DNA of 28,781 bases from Actinidia chinensis (lineage: Eukaryota > Streptophyta > Magnoliopsida > Ericales > Actinidiaceae), in the NCBI GenBank assembly GCA_009663005.1, contig CM018903.1, forward strand, positions 15,449,994-15,478,774. Reading direction: 5' to 3'. The notes under the pieces were generated by a model. It saw only the letters and a program-made list of their open reading frames with translations. It was not told the DNA's origin and ran no database searches. Numbering within the stretch: position 1 is the stretch's first letter; each line of letters opens with the position of its first letter. This document shows positions 1-10,115 of the stretch, piece by piece. The translations under genes were made by a program, and so were the position numbers.

Positions 1-168
1 TAGAAAAATCCATAGGAAAGCTACTCGAACTCGGAAAGAGGTCCTGAGCTTATCGATTAATTTTTTACAAGTAACTCGATTAAAATGCGCGAAAGGGTTA
101 GACGAACTTAGTTTGAACGCTCCGAAAATGCCTTCGACGGATTTAATCTAGTTTTTGTTTTGCACTTG
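1..168 (+). repeat. Monomer H closing an 8-monomer unit that begins left of the window
   Basis: The window opens exactly at a monomer start. The type-H marks are visible: AAAGCTACTCGAACTCGGAAA near the head, GCTTATCGA in place of GCTTGTCCAATG, and a GCGAAAGGGTTAG middle. The same type recurs at 1281, 2549, 3824, 5718 and 7055, which sets the HOR period. Confidence 0.85.
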
Positions 169-1438
169 TAGAAAAATCGATAGGAAAGCTAGCCGAACTC
201 GAATGACGGTTCGAGCTTGTCCAATGTACTTTTACAAGTTAAACAGAATAAAATTTACGAGAAGGGGTAGCCGAGTTAGTTGAAGCTCCGAACTTGCCAT
301 TCACTGGCTTTAATCCAGTTGCACTTAGTAGAAAAATCGATAAGAAAGATAGCCGAAACTCGAACGAGGGTCCGAGCCTGTCCAATGTAATTTGTACAAG
401 TTTAACTCGATAAATGCGAGAACGGGTTACCCCGAGTGGTTTTAAAAATCAAAACTACCTTCACTGCTTTAATCAAACTGCATGTGGTAGAAAAATCCAA
501 GGGTAGCTTACCCACTGAACGAGGGGTTCCAAGCTTGTCCAATGAAGTGTTTTACAAGTTACTCAATTTAAACACGAGAAGGGGTTTAGCCTGAGATGTT
601 TTAAACAACAGCGCTTAACTGATTTCATGGCTTTAATCCAGTTGCACTTGATAGAAAAATCAAGGGAAAGCTAGCCGGAACTCGAACGAGGGTTTGAGCT
701 GTCCAATGTAATTTTTTACAAGTTACTCGATTAAAATGCGAGAAGGGGTAGGCGAAACTGGTTGAAGCTCGGAATGCCTTCGTGCAATAAATCCAGTTGC
801 ATTGGTAGAAAAAATCAATAGGAAAGCTAGCCGAAACTCGAACGAGAGTATCCGAGCCGTCTAAGGTCATTTTTTACAAGTTAACTCGATTAAAAACGCG
901 AGAAGGGGTTAGCCGAGCTGTTGAAGCTCGAATGCCTTAACTGGCCTTAATCCAGTGACATTGGTAGAAAATCCAAGGGCAGCAAGCAGAATCGAACGAG
1001 GGTTCCGAGCTGGTCCATTGTAATTTTTACAAATTAACTGATTAAAACTTTGAGAAGCGGTTAGACGAGCTGATTTGAAGCTCCGACATGCATTCACTAG
1101 ATATAATCCAGGTTAACTTGCGTAGGAAAATTCAAAGGGAATTTAGCCGAATCGAACGAGGGTTCCGAGCTTGTCCAATGTAATTTTTACAAGTAACTCG
1201 ATTAAAACGAGAGAAGGGGTTAGCCGAGCCTATTTGAGCTCCGAAACTGCCTTCACTGGCTTTAAATCCCGTTGCAATGGTAGAAAAAATCAATAGGAAA
1301 GCTACTCGGAACTCGAAAGAGGGTTCGAGCTTATCGTAATTTAATTTTTTACAAGTTAACTCGATTAAATGCGAGAAAGGGTTAGCGAATGGTTGAGCTC
1401 CGAACTGCCTTCGCCTTGCTTTAATCGAGTTGCACTGG
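169..1438 (+). repeat. 8-monomer HOR copy 1 (A-B-C-D-E-F-G-H)
   Basis: Eight distinguishable monomers start near 169, 329, 488, 651, 807, 967, 1123 and 1281. Marker differences identify them. A has CGATAGGAAAGC and CTGCATTCACTGG. B has CGATAAGAAAGATAGCC and GAGAACGGGTT. C has GGGATAGCTACCC, CCAAGCTTGTCC and CTTAACTGATTTCA. D has GGGTTAGGCGAACTGG. E has ACGAGAGTTCC and CTGGCCTTAATCC. F has CTTGAGAAGCGG and ACTAGATATAATCCAGG. G has CAAAGGGAAATTTAGCC. H has CTACTCG and GCTTATCGA. The set repeats in the same order in the next two copies, which is what defines the HOR. Copy length is 1270 bp. Confidence 0.88.
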
Positions 1439-2712
1439 TAGAAAATCGATAGGAAAGCTAGCCGAAACTCGAATGAGGGTCCGAGCTTGTCCAATGTAAT
1501 TTTTACAAGTTAACTCGAAATAAGAATGCGAGAAGGGGTTAGCCGACTAGTTGAAGCTCTACAGAACTGCATTCACTGGCTTTAATCAGTTGCACTAGTT
1601 AGAAAAATAGATAAGAAAGATAGCCGAACTCGAACGAGGGTTCCGAGCCGGTCTCAATGTAATTTTTTACAAGTAACCGATTAAAATGCGAGAACGGGTT
1701 AGCCGAGTTGGTTTTAAACCCAAACTACCTTCTACTGGCTTAATCCACTGAACTTTGGGATAGAAAAATCCAAGGGATAGCTACCCAAAACTTGAAAGAG
1801 GGTTCCAATGTTGTCAATGTAAGTTTTTACAAGTTAACTCATTTAAACCGATAAGGGGTTAGCTGAGATGTTTTAAGTCTTAACTGATTCATGGCTTAAT
1901 CCAGTTGCACTTGAATAGAAAAAATCCAAGGGAAAAGCTAGCCGAACTCGAAACGAGGGTTTGAGCTTGTCCAATATAATTTTTTACAAGTTAACTCGAT
2001 TAAATGCGAGAAGGGGTTAGGGGACTGGTTGAAGCTCGGAATTGCCTTCATTCTCCATAAATCCAGTTGCCACTTGGTAGAAAATCAATAGGAAAGCTAG
2101 CCGAACTCGAAGAGAGTTCCGAGCTGTCTAATGTAATTTCACAAGTTACTCGATGTTAAAACGGAGAAGGGGTTAGCCGAGCTGTTTTGAAGCTCTGAAC
2201 TGCCTCAACTGGCCTTAATCCAGTTGCCACTGGTAGAAAAATCCAGGGAAAAGCAGCCGAACTTCGGAACGAGGGTTCCGAGCTTGTCAATGTAATTTTT
2301 AGCAAATTAACTCGATAAAAACTTGAGAAGCGGTAGCGAGTGATTTGAAGATCCGACCTGCATTCAACTAGGATATAATCCAGGTTCACTTGGTAGAAAA
2401 AATAAAAGGGAAATTTAGCCGAACCGAACGAGTTCCGAGCGTGTCCAATGTATTTTTTACAAGTTAATCGATTAAAACGCGGAAGGGGTAGCCGAGCTAG
2501 TTTGAAGCTCCGAACTGCTTCCAATGGCTTTAATCAAGTCTGCACTGGTAGAAAAATCAATAGGAAAGCGACTCGAACTCGACAGAGGGTTTCCGAGCTT
2601 ATCGAATTTAATTTTTTACAAGTTAAACTCGATTTAAAATGCGAGACAAGGTTTAGCCGAACTGTTTTGGAAGCTCCGAACTGACTTCGATTGCTTAATC
2701 TATTGCACTTGG
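1439..2712 (+). repeat. 8-monomer HOR copy 2 (A-H)
   Basis: Same monomer order as the copy before it, with length 1274 bp. Diagnostic sites recur in phase: the F-type ACTTGAGAAGCGG at about 2330, the altered D-type tail with CTCCATAAATCCAG at about 2050, and H at 2549. Differences from copy 1 are almost all one-base insertions or deletions, mostly in short homopolymers. The underlying copies may therefore be nearly identical, with sequencing error added. Confidence 0.88.
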
Positions 2713-3924
2713 TAGAAAAACGATGGAAAGGCTAGCCGAATCGAATGAGGGTTCCGGCTTGTCCAATGTAATTTTTTACCAAGTTAACTTTGAATAAAAT
2801 GCGGAGAAGGGGGTTAGCCGGAGCTAGTTTGAAGCCTCCGAACTGCATTCACTGGCTTTAATTCAGTTGCCTTAGTAGAAAAATCGATAAGAAAAGATAG
2901 CCGAACTCGAAACGAGGGTCCTGCGCCTGTCCAAGTAAATTTTTACAAGTTAACTCGATTAAAATGCGAGAACGGGTTGCCGAGTTGGTTTTAACTCCAA
3001 CTACCTTCACTGGCTTTAATCCAACATGCATTTGTAGAAAATTAATCACAAGGGATAGCTACCCTAAACTGAACGAGGGTTCCAAGCTTGTCCAATGTAA
3101 GTTTTTACAGTTAACTCACTGAAAATCGAGAAGGCGTTAGCTAGTGGTTTAAAGCTCTTAACTGTTTCACTGGCTTTAACCAGTTGCACTTGATAGAAAA
3201 ATCCAAGGGGAAAGCAGCCGAACCGAACGAGGTCTCTGAGCGTGTCAATGTAATTTTTACAAGTTAACTCGATTAAAATGCGAGAAGGGGTTAGGCGAAC
3301 TGGTTTGAAGCTCGGAATTTGCCTCCATTTCCATAAATAACGTGCATTGGTAGAAAAAATCCAATAGGAAAGCTAGCGAAACTCGAACGAGAGTTCAGAT
3401 GCATGTCTAATGTAATTTTTACAAGTAACTCGATTAAAACGCGAGAAGGGGTTTAGCCGAGCTGTTTTAAGCTCTGAACTGCCTTCCTGCCTTAATCAGT
3501 TGCACTGGTAGAAAAATCCAAGGGAAAGCAAGCCGAACTCGAACGAGGCGTTCCGAGCTTGTTCCACCATGTAATTTTTTACAATTAACCGATTTAAAAC
3601 TGAGAAGCGGTTAGCCGAGCTGATTTGAAAGCCTCAGCACTGCATCACAGATATAATCCAGGTTCACTTGGTAGAAAAATCAAAGGGAAATGTAGCCGAA
3701 ACTCGAAAGAGGTTCGAGCTGGCCAATGTAATTTTTGACAGTTAACTGCTTAAACGCGAGAAGGGGTAGCCGAGCTAGTTTAAGCTCCGAACTGCCTTCA
3801 CTGCTTTAATCCAGTTGCACTTGGTAGAAAAATCAATAGGAAAGCTACTCGAAGCGAAAGAGGGTTCCGCAGCTATGCATTTAATTTTTTCCAAGTTAAC
3901 CGATAAAATGCGAGAAAGGGTTAG
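2713..3924 (+). repeat. 8-monomer HOR copy 3, broken in its last monomer
   Basis: A to G are complete. H starts at 3824 and stays recognisable to GCGAGAAAGGGTTAG at 3910-3924, then dissolves. The first bases past that point still partly follow the expected H tail: a TTGAAG, a TCCG and a TGCC occur in the right order but with extra bases between them. The array was therefore not cut cleanly by an insertion. Confidence 0.85.
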
Positions 3925-5410
3925 AGTCCGGAAATACGTGCATTGAAGAGTCCGGTACATGCCTGTACGCGACTTGTGCATTATGAGGATGATTGTAGTT
4001 AGCGATACCAGGTTCTGAGTACGGATATTTGATAGTGCTGCTTGATCGACTACGGCTGACTGTGGTTCTGGCATACGCCGACAAGCCCCTATACCGTCGG
4101 GTCACACGAATATGGTCACTTTTCATGCGATGCTGTGGCAGTTGTATTCGCCTCGCGGACCATTTAACTAGATATGTCTGAGCAGTCGTATCCAGTTCAG
4201 TCTTGTTAGTGTATCATGACGTGTTTTTGCGATAGCGTTCGCCTCAGACCTTTAGCATGTCTGAAGGATATTTAGCCCACGGCTTGATCCGTGTGTTCGT
4301 CACACTCACACATTTTATGTTCGTGGCACGCCTTCAGTACGCACCCACACCTACTCTCTTCGCCCCCAGTAATCGGGCCCAGCCCCCACCATGACCGGAG
4401 CGTTTTGTTCGGTCTGAACTCGTATCGCCACGCTGACCTTTGGTAGAGTGTTTTGTACGCCACGCACTGGGTATCTATCTCACACTCCCTAGCCAATGAC
4501 AGACCGTGTACGCTCCCTCGTTGGTTGTCTGTCCTTGCGAAGTTGGTGTGTGATTGAAGTGCTAACCAATCATACGCCAATCACTACTTGGATGTTCCTG
4601 GTCTTCCCCCCGCCCTTGGTCGTCTTCACACCCTTTTCACCCAGGTGGGATCGTCTCCCTCATCATAGCACAGGCCGCCAGCCGGTAGTGGTGGTTCAAC
4701 AAGACTTGTCCCCCATGTAGCCACGTTTGTTGACTAACCGTTCCATCGTGTCCCCGTGCAACCTCGGGCTAGTTGTTTCTTCAGCGTGATTTTACTCTCC
4801 CCGCTCTGGCGCCTGCCTACCAGGTCTGTGGACACTCGCCTCAGTGTCTCACGTATGTTCGTGCCTACACAACCGTCCTGGTCAAGCCCTCCTAAAGCTC
4901 TGTTACGAGGGGTGTGGCCGGGTAAGCACATGGCTCCTAGTATGCTCTCTCTTTTTATCCCATATCTTACGACACCACCTCCGCATTACCCCGTTCCCCT
5001 CACCTATTGTCCCAGTGGTTCCGCCTGGCCCGGTCTTTTAGCAGCGAACCTGCGTGCCAGATCGAGCATTGGCCCTTCTTGTTCACTATGGAAATCCTCG
5101 ATCGGGGACACTTGTGTGTCGCGCTTTAGTACGTACCCTTCCCATATCACACCAGTAGGTCCACTGCTAGTGCATCACGCCTCACGGCCACTCAGCACCG
5201 CGGAGGGGGCCCCACACAAGAGCACTAGTTAGCATTGGACAGTATAAAATTTTGTACAAGTGTACACTCGATTACAACGCGATGAAAGGGAGTGAGTGCA
5301 CCCGAAGTGCCGGGGTCTGATGTGTAGAGGCCTGGTGAGACCTGCCAGACTCTTGGACCTAATGCGCTACGTTGCAATGTGCGTGAGTGATCACTGGTGA
5401 ATTGCGTCGA
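3925..5410. other. Non-repetitive, random-looking segment; probable low-quality read stretch
   Basis: About 1.49 kb with no periodicity, more GC-rich than its surroundings and pyrimidine-rich on the + strand between about 4330 and 5230. I see no target-site duplication, terminal inverted repeat, poly-A tail, coding domain or RNA structure. Both borders grade into degraded monomers: H on the left at 3925-3990, E on the right at 5232-5410. The array resumes as type F. H followed by A, B, C, D, E, F is the expected order, so HOR phase is kept even though the segment is about 1.7 times longer than the missing monomers would need. The best reading is satellite sequence lost in a bad read region with heavy insertion error. 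A genuine unrelated insertion is the alternative. Open frames here, the longest 158 codons at 4756-5232, show no recognisable protein. Confidence 0.6.
5232..5410 (+). repeat. Ghost of a type-E monomer in the noisy segment
   Basis: Satellite landmarks appear in the right order but stretched: CATTGGACAGTATAAAATTT for the CCAATGTAATTTTTT block, then TACAAGTGTACACTCGATTA and CAACGCGATGAAAGGG. After a poor stretch come CTGCCAGACTCTTGGACCTA and CGTTGCAATGTG, matching CTGCC..CTGGCCTTA and GTTGCACTTGG. The CCTTA is the type-E version, as expected just before F. The roughly 90 bases from GGGG to the next head block occupy about 130 here, so insertions dominate the damage. Confidence 0.6.
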
Positions 5411-5876
5411 AGGGGACAGGCAAGCCGAACTCGAACGAGGGTTCCGAGCTTGTCCAAATGTAATTTTTACAAATTAATCGATTAAAACTTGAGAAGCGGT
5501 TAGCCGAGCTGATTTGAAGATCCGACCTGCATTCACTAGATATACCAGGTTCATTGGTAGAAAAATCAAAGGGAAATTAGCCGAACCGAACGAGGGTTCC
5601 GAGCTTGTCCCATGTAATTTTTTAACAGTTAACTCGATTGAAAAACGCGAGAAGGGGTAGACGAGCTAGTTTGAAAGCTCCGAACTGCCTTCACGGATTT
5701 AATCCAGTTGCACTTGGTAGAAAAAATCAATGGACAGCTACCGAACTCGAAGAGGGTCCGAGCTTATCGATTTTTTTTTACAAGTTAACTCGATTAAATG
5801 CGAGAAAGGTTTGCCCGAACTGTTTTGAGACTCCGAACTGCCCACCCTTCGCTTGCTTTAATCTAGTTGCACTTGG
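5411..5876 (+). repeat. Type F, G and H monomers re-entering the 8-mer HOR
   Basis: F is clear from ACTTGAGAAGCGGTTAGCC and ACTAGATATA. G starts at 5558 with CAAAGGGAAATTAGCC. H starts at 5718 with GCTTATCGA and an expanded T tract at about 5772. From here the array quality returns to that of positions 1-3900. Confidence 0.85.
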
Positions 5877-6389
5877 TAGAAAAAATAGGATAGGAACAGC
5901 TAGCGAAATCGAAGGAGGGTTCCGGCTTGTCCAAGTAATTTTTTACAAGTTAACTCGAATAAAATGCGAGAAGGGGTTGCCGAGCTAGTTTGAAAGCTCC
6001 GAAGAGCTTCATGGCTTTAAGCCAGTTGCACTTAGTAGAAAAATCGATAAGAAAGATAGCCGAACTCGACACGAGGGTTCCGAGCATGTCCAATGTAATT
6101 TTTTACAAGTTAACTCGCTAACAATGCGAGAACGGGGTTAGACGAGTTGGTTTTAAAACTCCAAAACTACTTTCAATGGCTTAATCCACTGCATTGGTAG
6201 AAAAATCAAAGAGGAATACTACCCAAACTGGAACGAGGGGTTCCAAGATTGTCCAACTGTAAGTTTTTACAAAGTTAATCAATTTAAACTCGAGAGGGGT
6301 TGCTGAGCTTCGTTTTAACGCTCTTAACTGATTGAAATGGCTTTAAATCCAGTTGCACTGATAGAAAAATCCAAGGAAAGCTGCCGAAC

Positions 6390-6417
6390 CCATTCTCTCT
6401 TTCATAACTCATACCAA
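6390..6417. other. 28-bp non-satellite insertion in a D monomer
   Basis: The expected join CCGAAC-TCGAACGA is split by 28 bases of pyrimidine-rich sequence beginning CCATTCTCTCTTTC and ending ATACCAA. The flanking satellite is intact on both sides. It shows no similarity to any part of the monomer and no inverted ends. It could be a real filler insertion or a read artefact; the sequence alone cannot decide. Confidence 0.6.
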
Positions 6418-6532
6418 TCGAACGAACGGGTTCTGAGTTGTCCAATATAATTTTTACAAGTTAATCGATAAAATGCGAGAAGGGGTTAGGCGAACTGGTT
6501 GAAGCTCGGAATTGACTTTCATGGTAACAACA

Positions 6533-6558
6533 GGAGAATATAAAAATATAGCAGTTGA
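6533..6558. other. ~26-bp A-rich replacement at the end of the same D monomer
   Basis: In place of the D-type TCCATAAATCC there is an A-rich stretch, GGTAACAACAGGAGAATATA and onward, before AGCAGTTGAGACAAGTTGG resumes the monomer tail. It lies about 115 bases from the 28-bp insertion, so one damaged read segment could explain both. Borders are approximate. Confidence 0.45.
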
Positions 6559-7215
6559 GACAAGTTGGTAGAGAAAAATCAATAGGAAAGCTAGCCGAAC
6601 TCGAACGAGAGGTTCGAAGCCTGTCTAATGTAATTTTTACAAAGTTAACTCGATTAAAAACGCGAGAAGGGGTAGCCGAAATGTTTGAACTCTGAACTGC
6701 CTTCACTGGCCTTAATCCAGATTGAACTTGGTAGAAAAAATCCCAAGGGAAAGCAAGCCGAACTCGAACGAGGGTTAGAGCTTGTCCAAGTAATTTTTTA
6801 CAAACATAACTCGATTAAAAACTTGAGAAGCGGTTAGCGAGCTATGATTTGAAGCTCGACCGATTCCACTCGATATAATCCAGGGTTTCACTTGGTAGAA
6901 AACATCAAAGGGAAATTTAGCCGAACTCGAACGAGGGGTTCCGAGCTTGGTCCAAGTAATTTTTACAAGTTACCGATTAAACCGCGAGAAGGGGTTAGCC
7001 GAGGTAGTTCTGAAGCTCCGAACGCCTTCACTGGCTTTAATCCAGTTGCACTGGTAGAAAAATCAATAGGAAAAGCTACCGAACTCGAAAGAGGGTGCCG
7101 AGCTATCGATTTAATTTTTTACAAGTTAATCGATTTAAAATGCGAGAAAGGGTTAGCCGAACTGGTTTGAAGCTCAGGAACTGCTTCGCTTGCTTTTAAT
7201 CTAGTTGCCAATTAG

Positions 7216-9139
7216 TAGAAAAATCGATAAGGAAGATAGCCGAACTCGAAAGAGGGTTACGAGCCTGTCCAAATGGTAAGTTTTACAAGTTAAACTCGAG
7301 TAAAATGAGAGAAGGTGTAGCCGAGCTGTTTTGAACGCTCTAAACTGCCTTCACTGGCTTAATCAGTTGCACTTGGTAGAAAAATCCAAGGGAAAGCAAG
7401 CCGAACTCGAACTAGAGTTCCGAGCTTGTCCAATGTAATTTTTTACAAGTGCACTCGATTAAAAGCGAAGAAGGTGGTTCGCAGAGACTAGTTTGAAGCT
7501 CAGAATGCTTCACTGGCTTTAATACAGTTGCACTTGGTAGAAAAATCAATAGCGAAAGCTATTCGAACTCGAAAGAGGGTTGGCTTATCGAATTTAATTG
7601 TTTACAAGTTAACTCGATTAAACTGCGAGAAAGGGTAGCCAAAATGGTTTGAAGCTCGAACTGCATGCGCTTGCTTTAATCTAGTTGCACTTGGTAGAAA
7701 AATCGATAGGAACTCGAATTGAGGGTTCCGAGCTTGTCAATGTAATTTTTACAAGTTGACTCGAATAAAATGCGGAGACGGGGGTAGCCGAGCTAGTTTG
7801 AAGCTTCGAACTGCATACATGGCTTTAATCCAGTTGCATTAGTAGAAAATCGATAAGAAAGATAGCCGAACTCGCAACGAGGGTTCCGAGCCTGTCCAAT
7901 GTAAGTTTTTACAAAGTTACACCTCGATTTAAAAATGCGAGAAGGGCTTAGACGAGCTGTTTGAAGCTCCGAACTGCCTTCCTGGCTTTATCTAGTTGCA
8001 CTTGGTAGGAAAAAATCCAAGGGAAAGCCAGCAAACTCGAACGAGAGTCCGAGCTGTCCAATGTAATTTTGTTTACAAGTTAAACCGATTAAAACACGAG
8101 AAGCGGTTAGCCGCGCTGATTTGAAGCTCCGAACTGCAATTCACTAGATATAAGCCAGGTTCATTGAGTAGAAAAAAATCCAAGGGACAGTTAGCCGAAC
8201 TCGAACACGAGGTCCGAGCATGTCCAATGTAATTTTTTTTTTTTTTATTTTTAAAAGTAACTCGCTTAAAATGCGAGAACGGGTTAAGCCGACCTGTGTA
8301 AACTCGAACTACCTTCACTGGCTTTAAACACTTGCCCATTGGTGATGAAAATCCAAGGATAGCTACCCCAAAACTTGAACGAGGGGTCCAAGCTTATCCA
8401 ATGGAATATTTTACAAGTGAACTCGATTAAAAATGCGAGAAGGGGTTAGCCGAGCGGCTTGAAGCTTTGAACTGCTTCACTGATTTAATCCAGTTGCACT
8501 GGTAGGAAAAATCCAAGGGAAAGCAAGCCGAACTAGAACGAGGGTTCTGAAGCTTGTCCAATGTATTTTTTACAAGTTGACTAAATCGATTGAACAAAGA
8601 AAAAGCGTTAGCCGAGCTGATTTGAAGCTCCGAACTGCATTCCGTAAGATATATCCAGGTCACTTGTAGAAAAATCAAAGGGAAAGTAAGCCGAACTCGA
8701 ACAAGGGGTTCGAGCCTGTCCAAGTAATTTTTTACAAGTTAACACGATTAAAACGCGAGAAGGGGTTAGCGACAAGCTATTTGAAGCTATGAATGCCTCA
8801 CTGGCTTTAATCCAGTTGCACTTGGTGAAAAATCCAAGGGAACCAAGCCGCATCGAACAGAGGGTTCCGAGGCTGTCCAATATAATTTTTACAAGTAACT
8901 CGATTAAAACGCGAGAAGGGGTTAGCCGAGCTGTTTGATAACTCGAACTTGCCGTCACTGGTTTAAGCAGTTGCGCTTGGTAGACAAATCAGGGAAGAAG
9001 ACGAACTCGGAACGAGGGTTGCCGCGATTGTTCCAAATATAATTTTTTACAAGTAACTAGGCGATTAAAACACGAGAAGCGGTTAGCCGAGTGATTTGAG
9101 ATCCGAACTGCATTCAGTAGATATAATCCAGGTAACTGG
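7216..9139 (+). repeat. Scrambled satellite zone with hybrid and missing monomers
   Basis: Twelve monomers start near 7216, 7377, 7538, 7695, 7843, 8006, 8169, 8343, 8503, 8667, 8826 and 8981, but the A-H order is lost. The one at 7216 has a B head (CGATAAGGAAGATAGCC) on an E-like tail. The A at 7695 lacks part of its head, reading GATAGGAACTCGAATTGAGG. The one at 8006 has an F tail, and the one at 8169 passes from an F/G-type head to a B tail. F-type tails with a TAGATATA element recur at about 8150, 8650 and 9120. This is what unequal exchange between HOR types would leave, and it marks the change from the 8-mer to the 6-mer. Confidence 0.75.
8233..8246. repeat. Expanded T tract (14 T) at the monomer's native T6 site
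   Basis: The usual six-T tract between CCAATGTAA and ACAAG is 14 T followed by ATTTTT. The base composition is unchanged otherwise. Tract slippage in the genome and homopolymer miscalling are both possible. Confidence 0.85.
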
Positions 9140-9229
9140 TAGAAAATCCAGGGAAAGTAGACCGAACTCACAACGAGGCTTCCGACCCGTCCAATGTACT
9201 TATTAACGTTAACTCGATAAAATGCGAGA

Positions 9230-9249
9230 ACTCTCCCCCCTCCCCCACG
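9230..9249. other. C-rich insertion in a B monomer
   Basis: Between GCGAGAAC and GGTTTGGACGAG the expected junction is filled by about 20 bases of CTCTCCCCCCTCCCCCAC character. No satellite monomer has this. It resembles the other homopolymer-rich inserts at 16198, 21785, 22574 and 23124. Confidence 0.6.
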
Positions 9250-9981
9250 GTTTGGACGAGTTGGTTTTAACCTCCGAACTACTTCACTGGCTTTAATCCA
9301 ACTGCATTTGGTTAGAAAAATGCAACGGGATTAGCTACCCAAACTGAACGAGGGTTCCAGCTTGTCCAATGTAATTTTTTACAAGTTAACTCAATTAAAA
9401 CTCGAGAAGGGGTAGCTGAGCCTGTTAAGCTCTAAATGATGTCACTTGCTTTAATCCAGTTGCACTTGATAGAAAAATACAAGGGAAAGCAAGCCGAACT
9501 CGAACGAGGGTTCCGAGCTGTCCAAATAATTTTTACAAGTTAACTTGATTAAAAGCGAGAAGGGGTTAGGCCGAACTGGTTTGAAGTTCCGAATTGCCTT
9601 CACTCCATAATCAAGTTGCAAACTTTTGAGGATAGAAAAATTAATAGGAAAGCTAGCGGAACTTGAACGAGGGTTCCGAGCCGGTCCAATGTAATTTTTT
9701 ACAAGTTAACTCGATAAAACGCGAGAAGGGGTTAGCCGAGATGTTTTGAATCTCTGAACTGCCTTCATGGCTTTAATCCAGTTGCACTTGAGAAAATCCA
9801 AGGGAAAGCAAGCCGAACTCGAACGAGAGTTCCGAGCTTGTCCAATAGAATTGTTTACAAGTTAACTCGATTAAAAGCGGAGAAGGGGTTAGCCGAGCTG
9901 TTTTGAAACTCTGAACTGCCTTCACTGGCTTTAATCCAGTTGCCTTGTAGAAAAATCCAAGGGAAAGCAAGCCGAACTCGG

Positions 9982-9992
9982 AAAAAAAAAAA
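9982..9992. repeat. A11 run inside the F monomer head
   Basis: It replaces most of the expected TCGAACGAG, so this A run is not at a native A tract of the monomer. An indel artefact is more likely here than ordinary slippage. Confidence 0.7.
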
Positions 9993-10115
9993 GAGGGTTC
10001 GAGCTGTCCAATATCATTTTTTACAAGTAACTAGATTAAAACACGAGAAGCGGTTAGCCCGAGCTGATTTGAAGCTCCGAACTGCATTCAGTAGATATAA
10101 TAAGCGTTCACTTGG

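Larger units (their letters stand above)
5877..7215 (+). repeat. 8-monomer HOR copy 4 (A-H), with two short insertions in D
   Basis: Monomers start near 5877 (A), 6036 (B), 6198 (C), 6362 (D), 6569 (E), 6732 (F), 6896 (G) and 7055 (H). The unit is 1339 bp, about 65 longer than the other copies. The extra length comes mainly from two unrelated stretches inside D, at 6390-6417 and about 6533-6558. This is the last intact 8-mer on this arm. Confidence 0.85.
9140..10115 (+). repeat. 6-monomer HOR copy 1 (B-C-D-E-E'-F), 976 bp
   Basis: Starts near 9140 (B), 9313 (C), 9470 (D), 9633 (E), 9791 (E') and 9948 (F). Signatures: GAGCCCGTCC-like B heads, GGGATTAGCTACCC for C, TTGATTAAAAGCGAG for D, AATTAATAGGAAAGC for E, ATCTCTGAACTGCC and AAACTCTGAACTGCC for E and E', and CACGAGAAGCGG with AGTAGATATAAT for F. 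The same six follow in the same order from 10116. Relative to the 8-mer, G, H and A are absent and E is duplicated. Confidence 0.82.

Noticed and set aside
4160..4200. Weak F-like remnant (ACTAGATATG then TATCCAGTTCAG) inside the noisy segment
   Set aside because: Short partial matches of this size are expected by chance in 1.4 kb; the spacing does not fit a monomer.
4756..5232. Longest open frame in the window (158 codons, + strand), with overlapping frames at 4272-4580 and 4844-5041
   Set aside because: It lies in the noisy, pyrimidine-rich segment. The translation is rich in Pro, Ser and Leu with no domain, and the surrounding bases look like degraded read. Open frames of this size are expected in GC-richer random sequence.
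3925..5410. Transposon insertion splitting the array
   Set aside because: No terminal repeats, target-site duplication or transposase-like frame, and both edges are blurred into degraded monomers instead of sharp.
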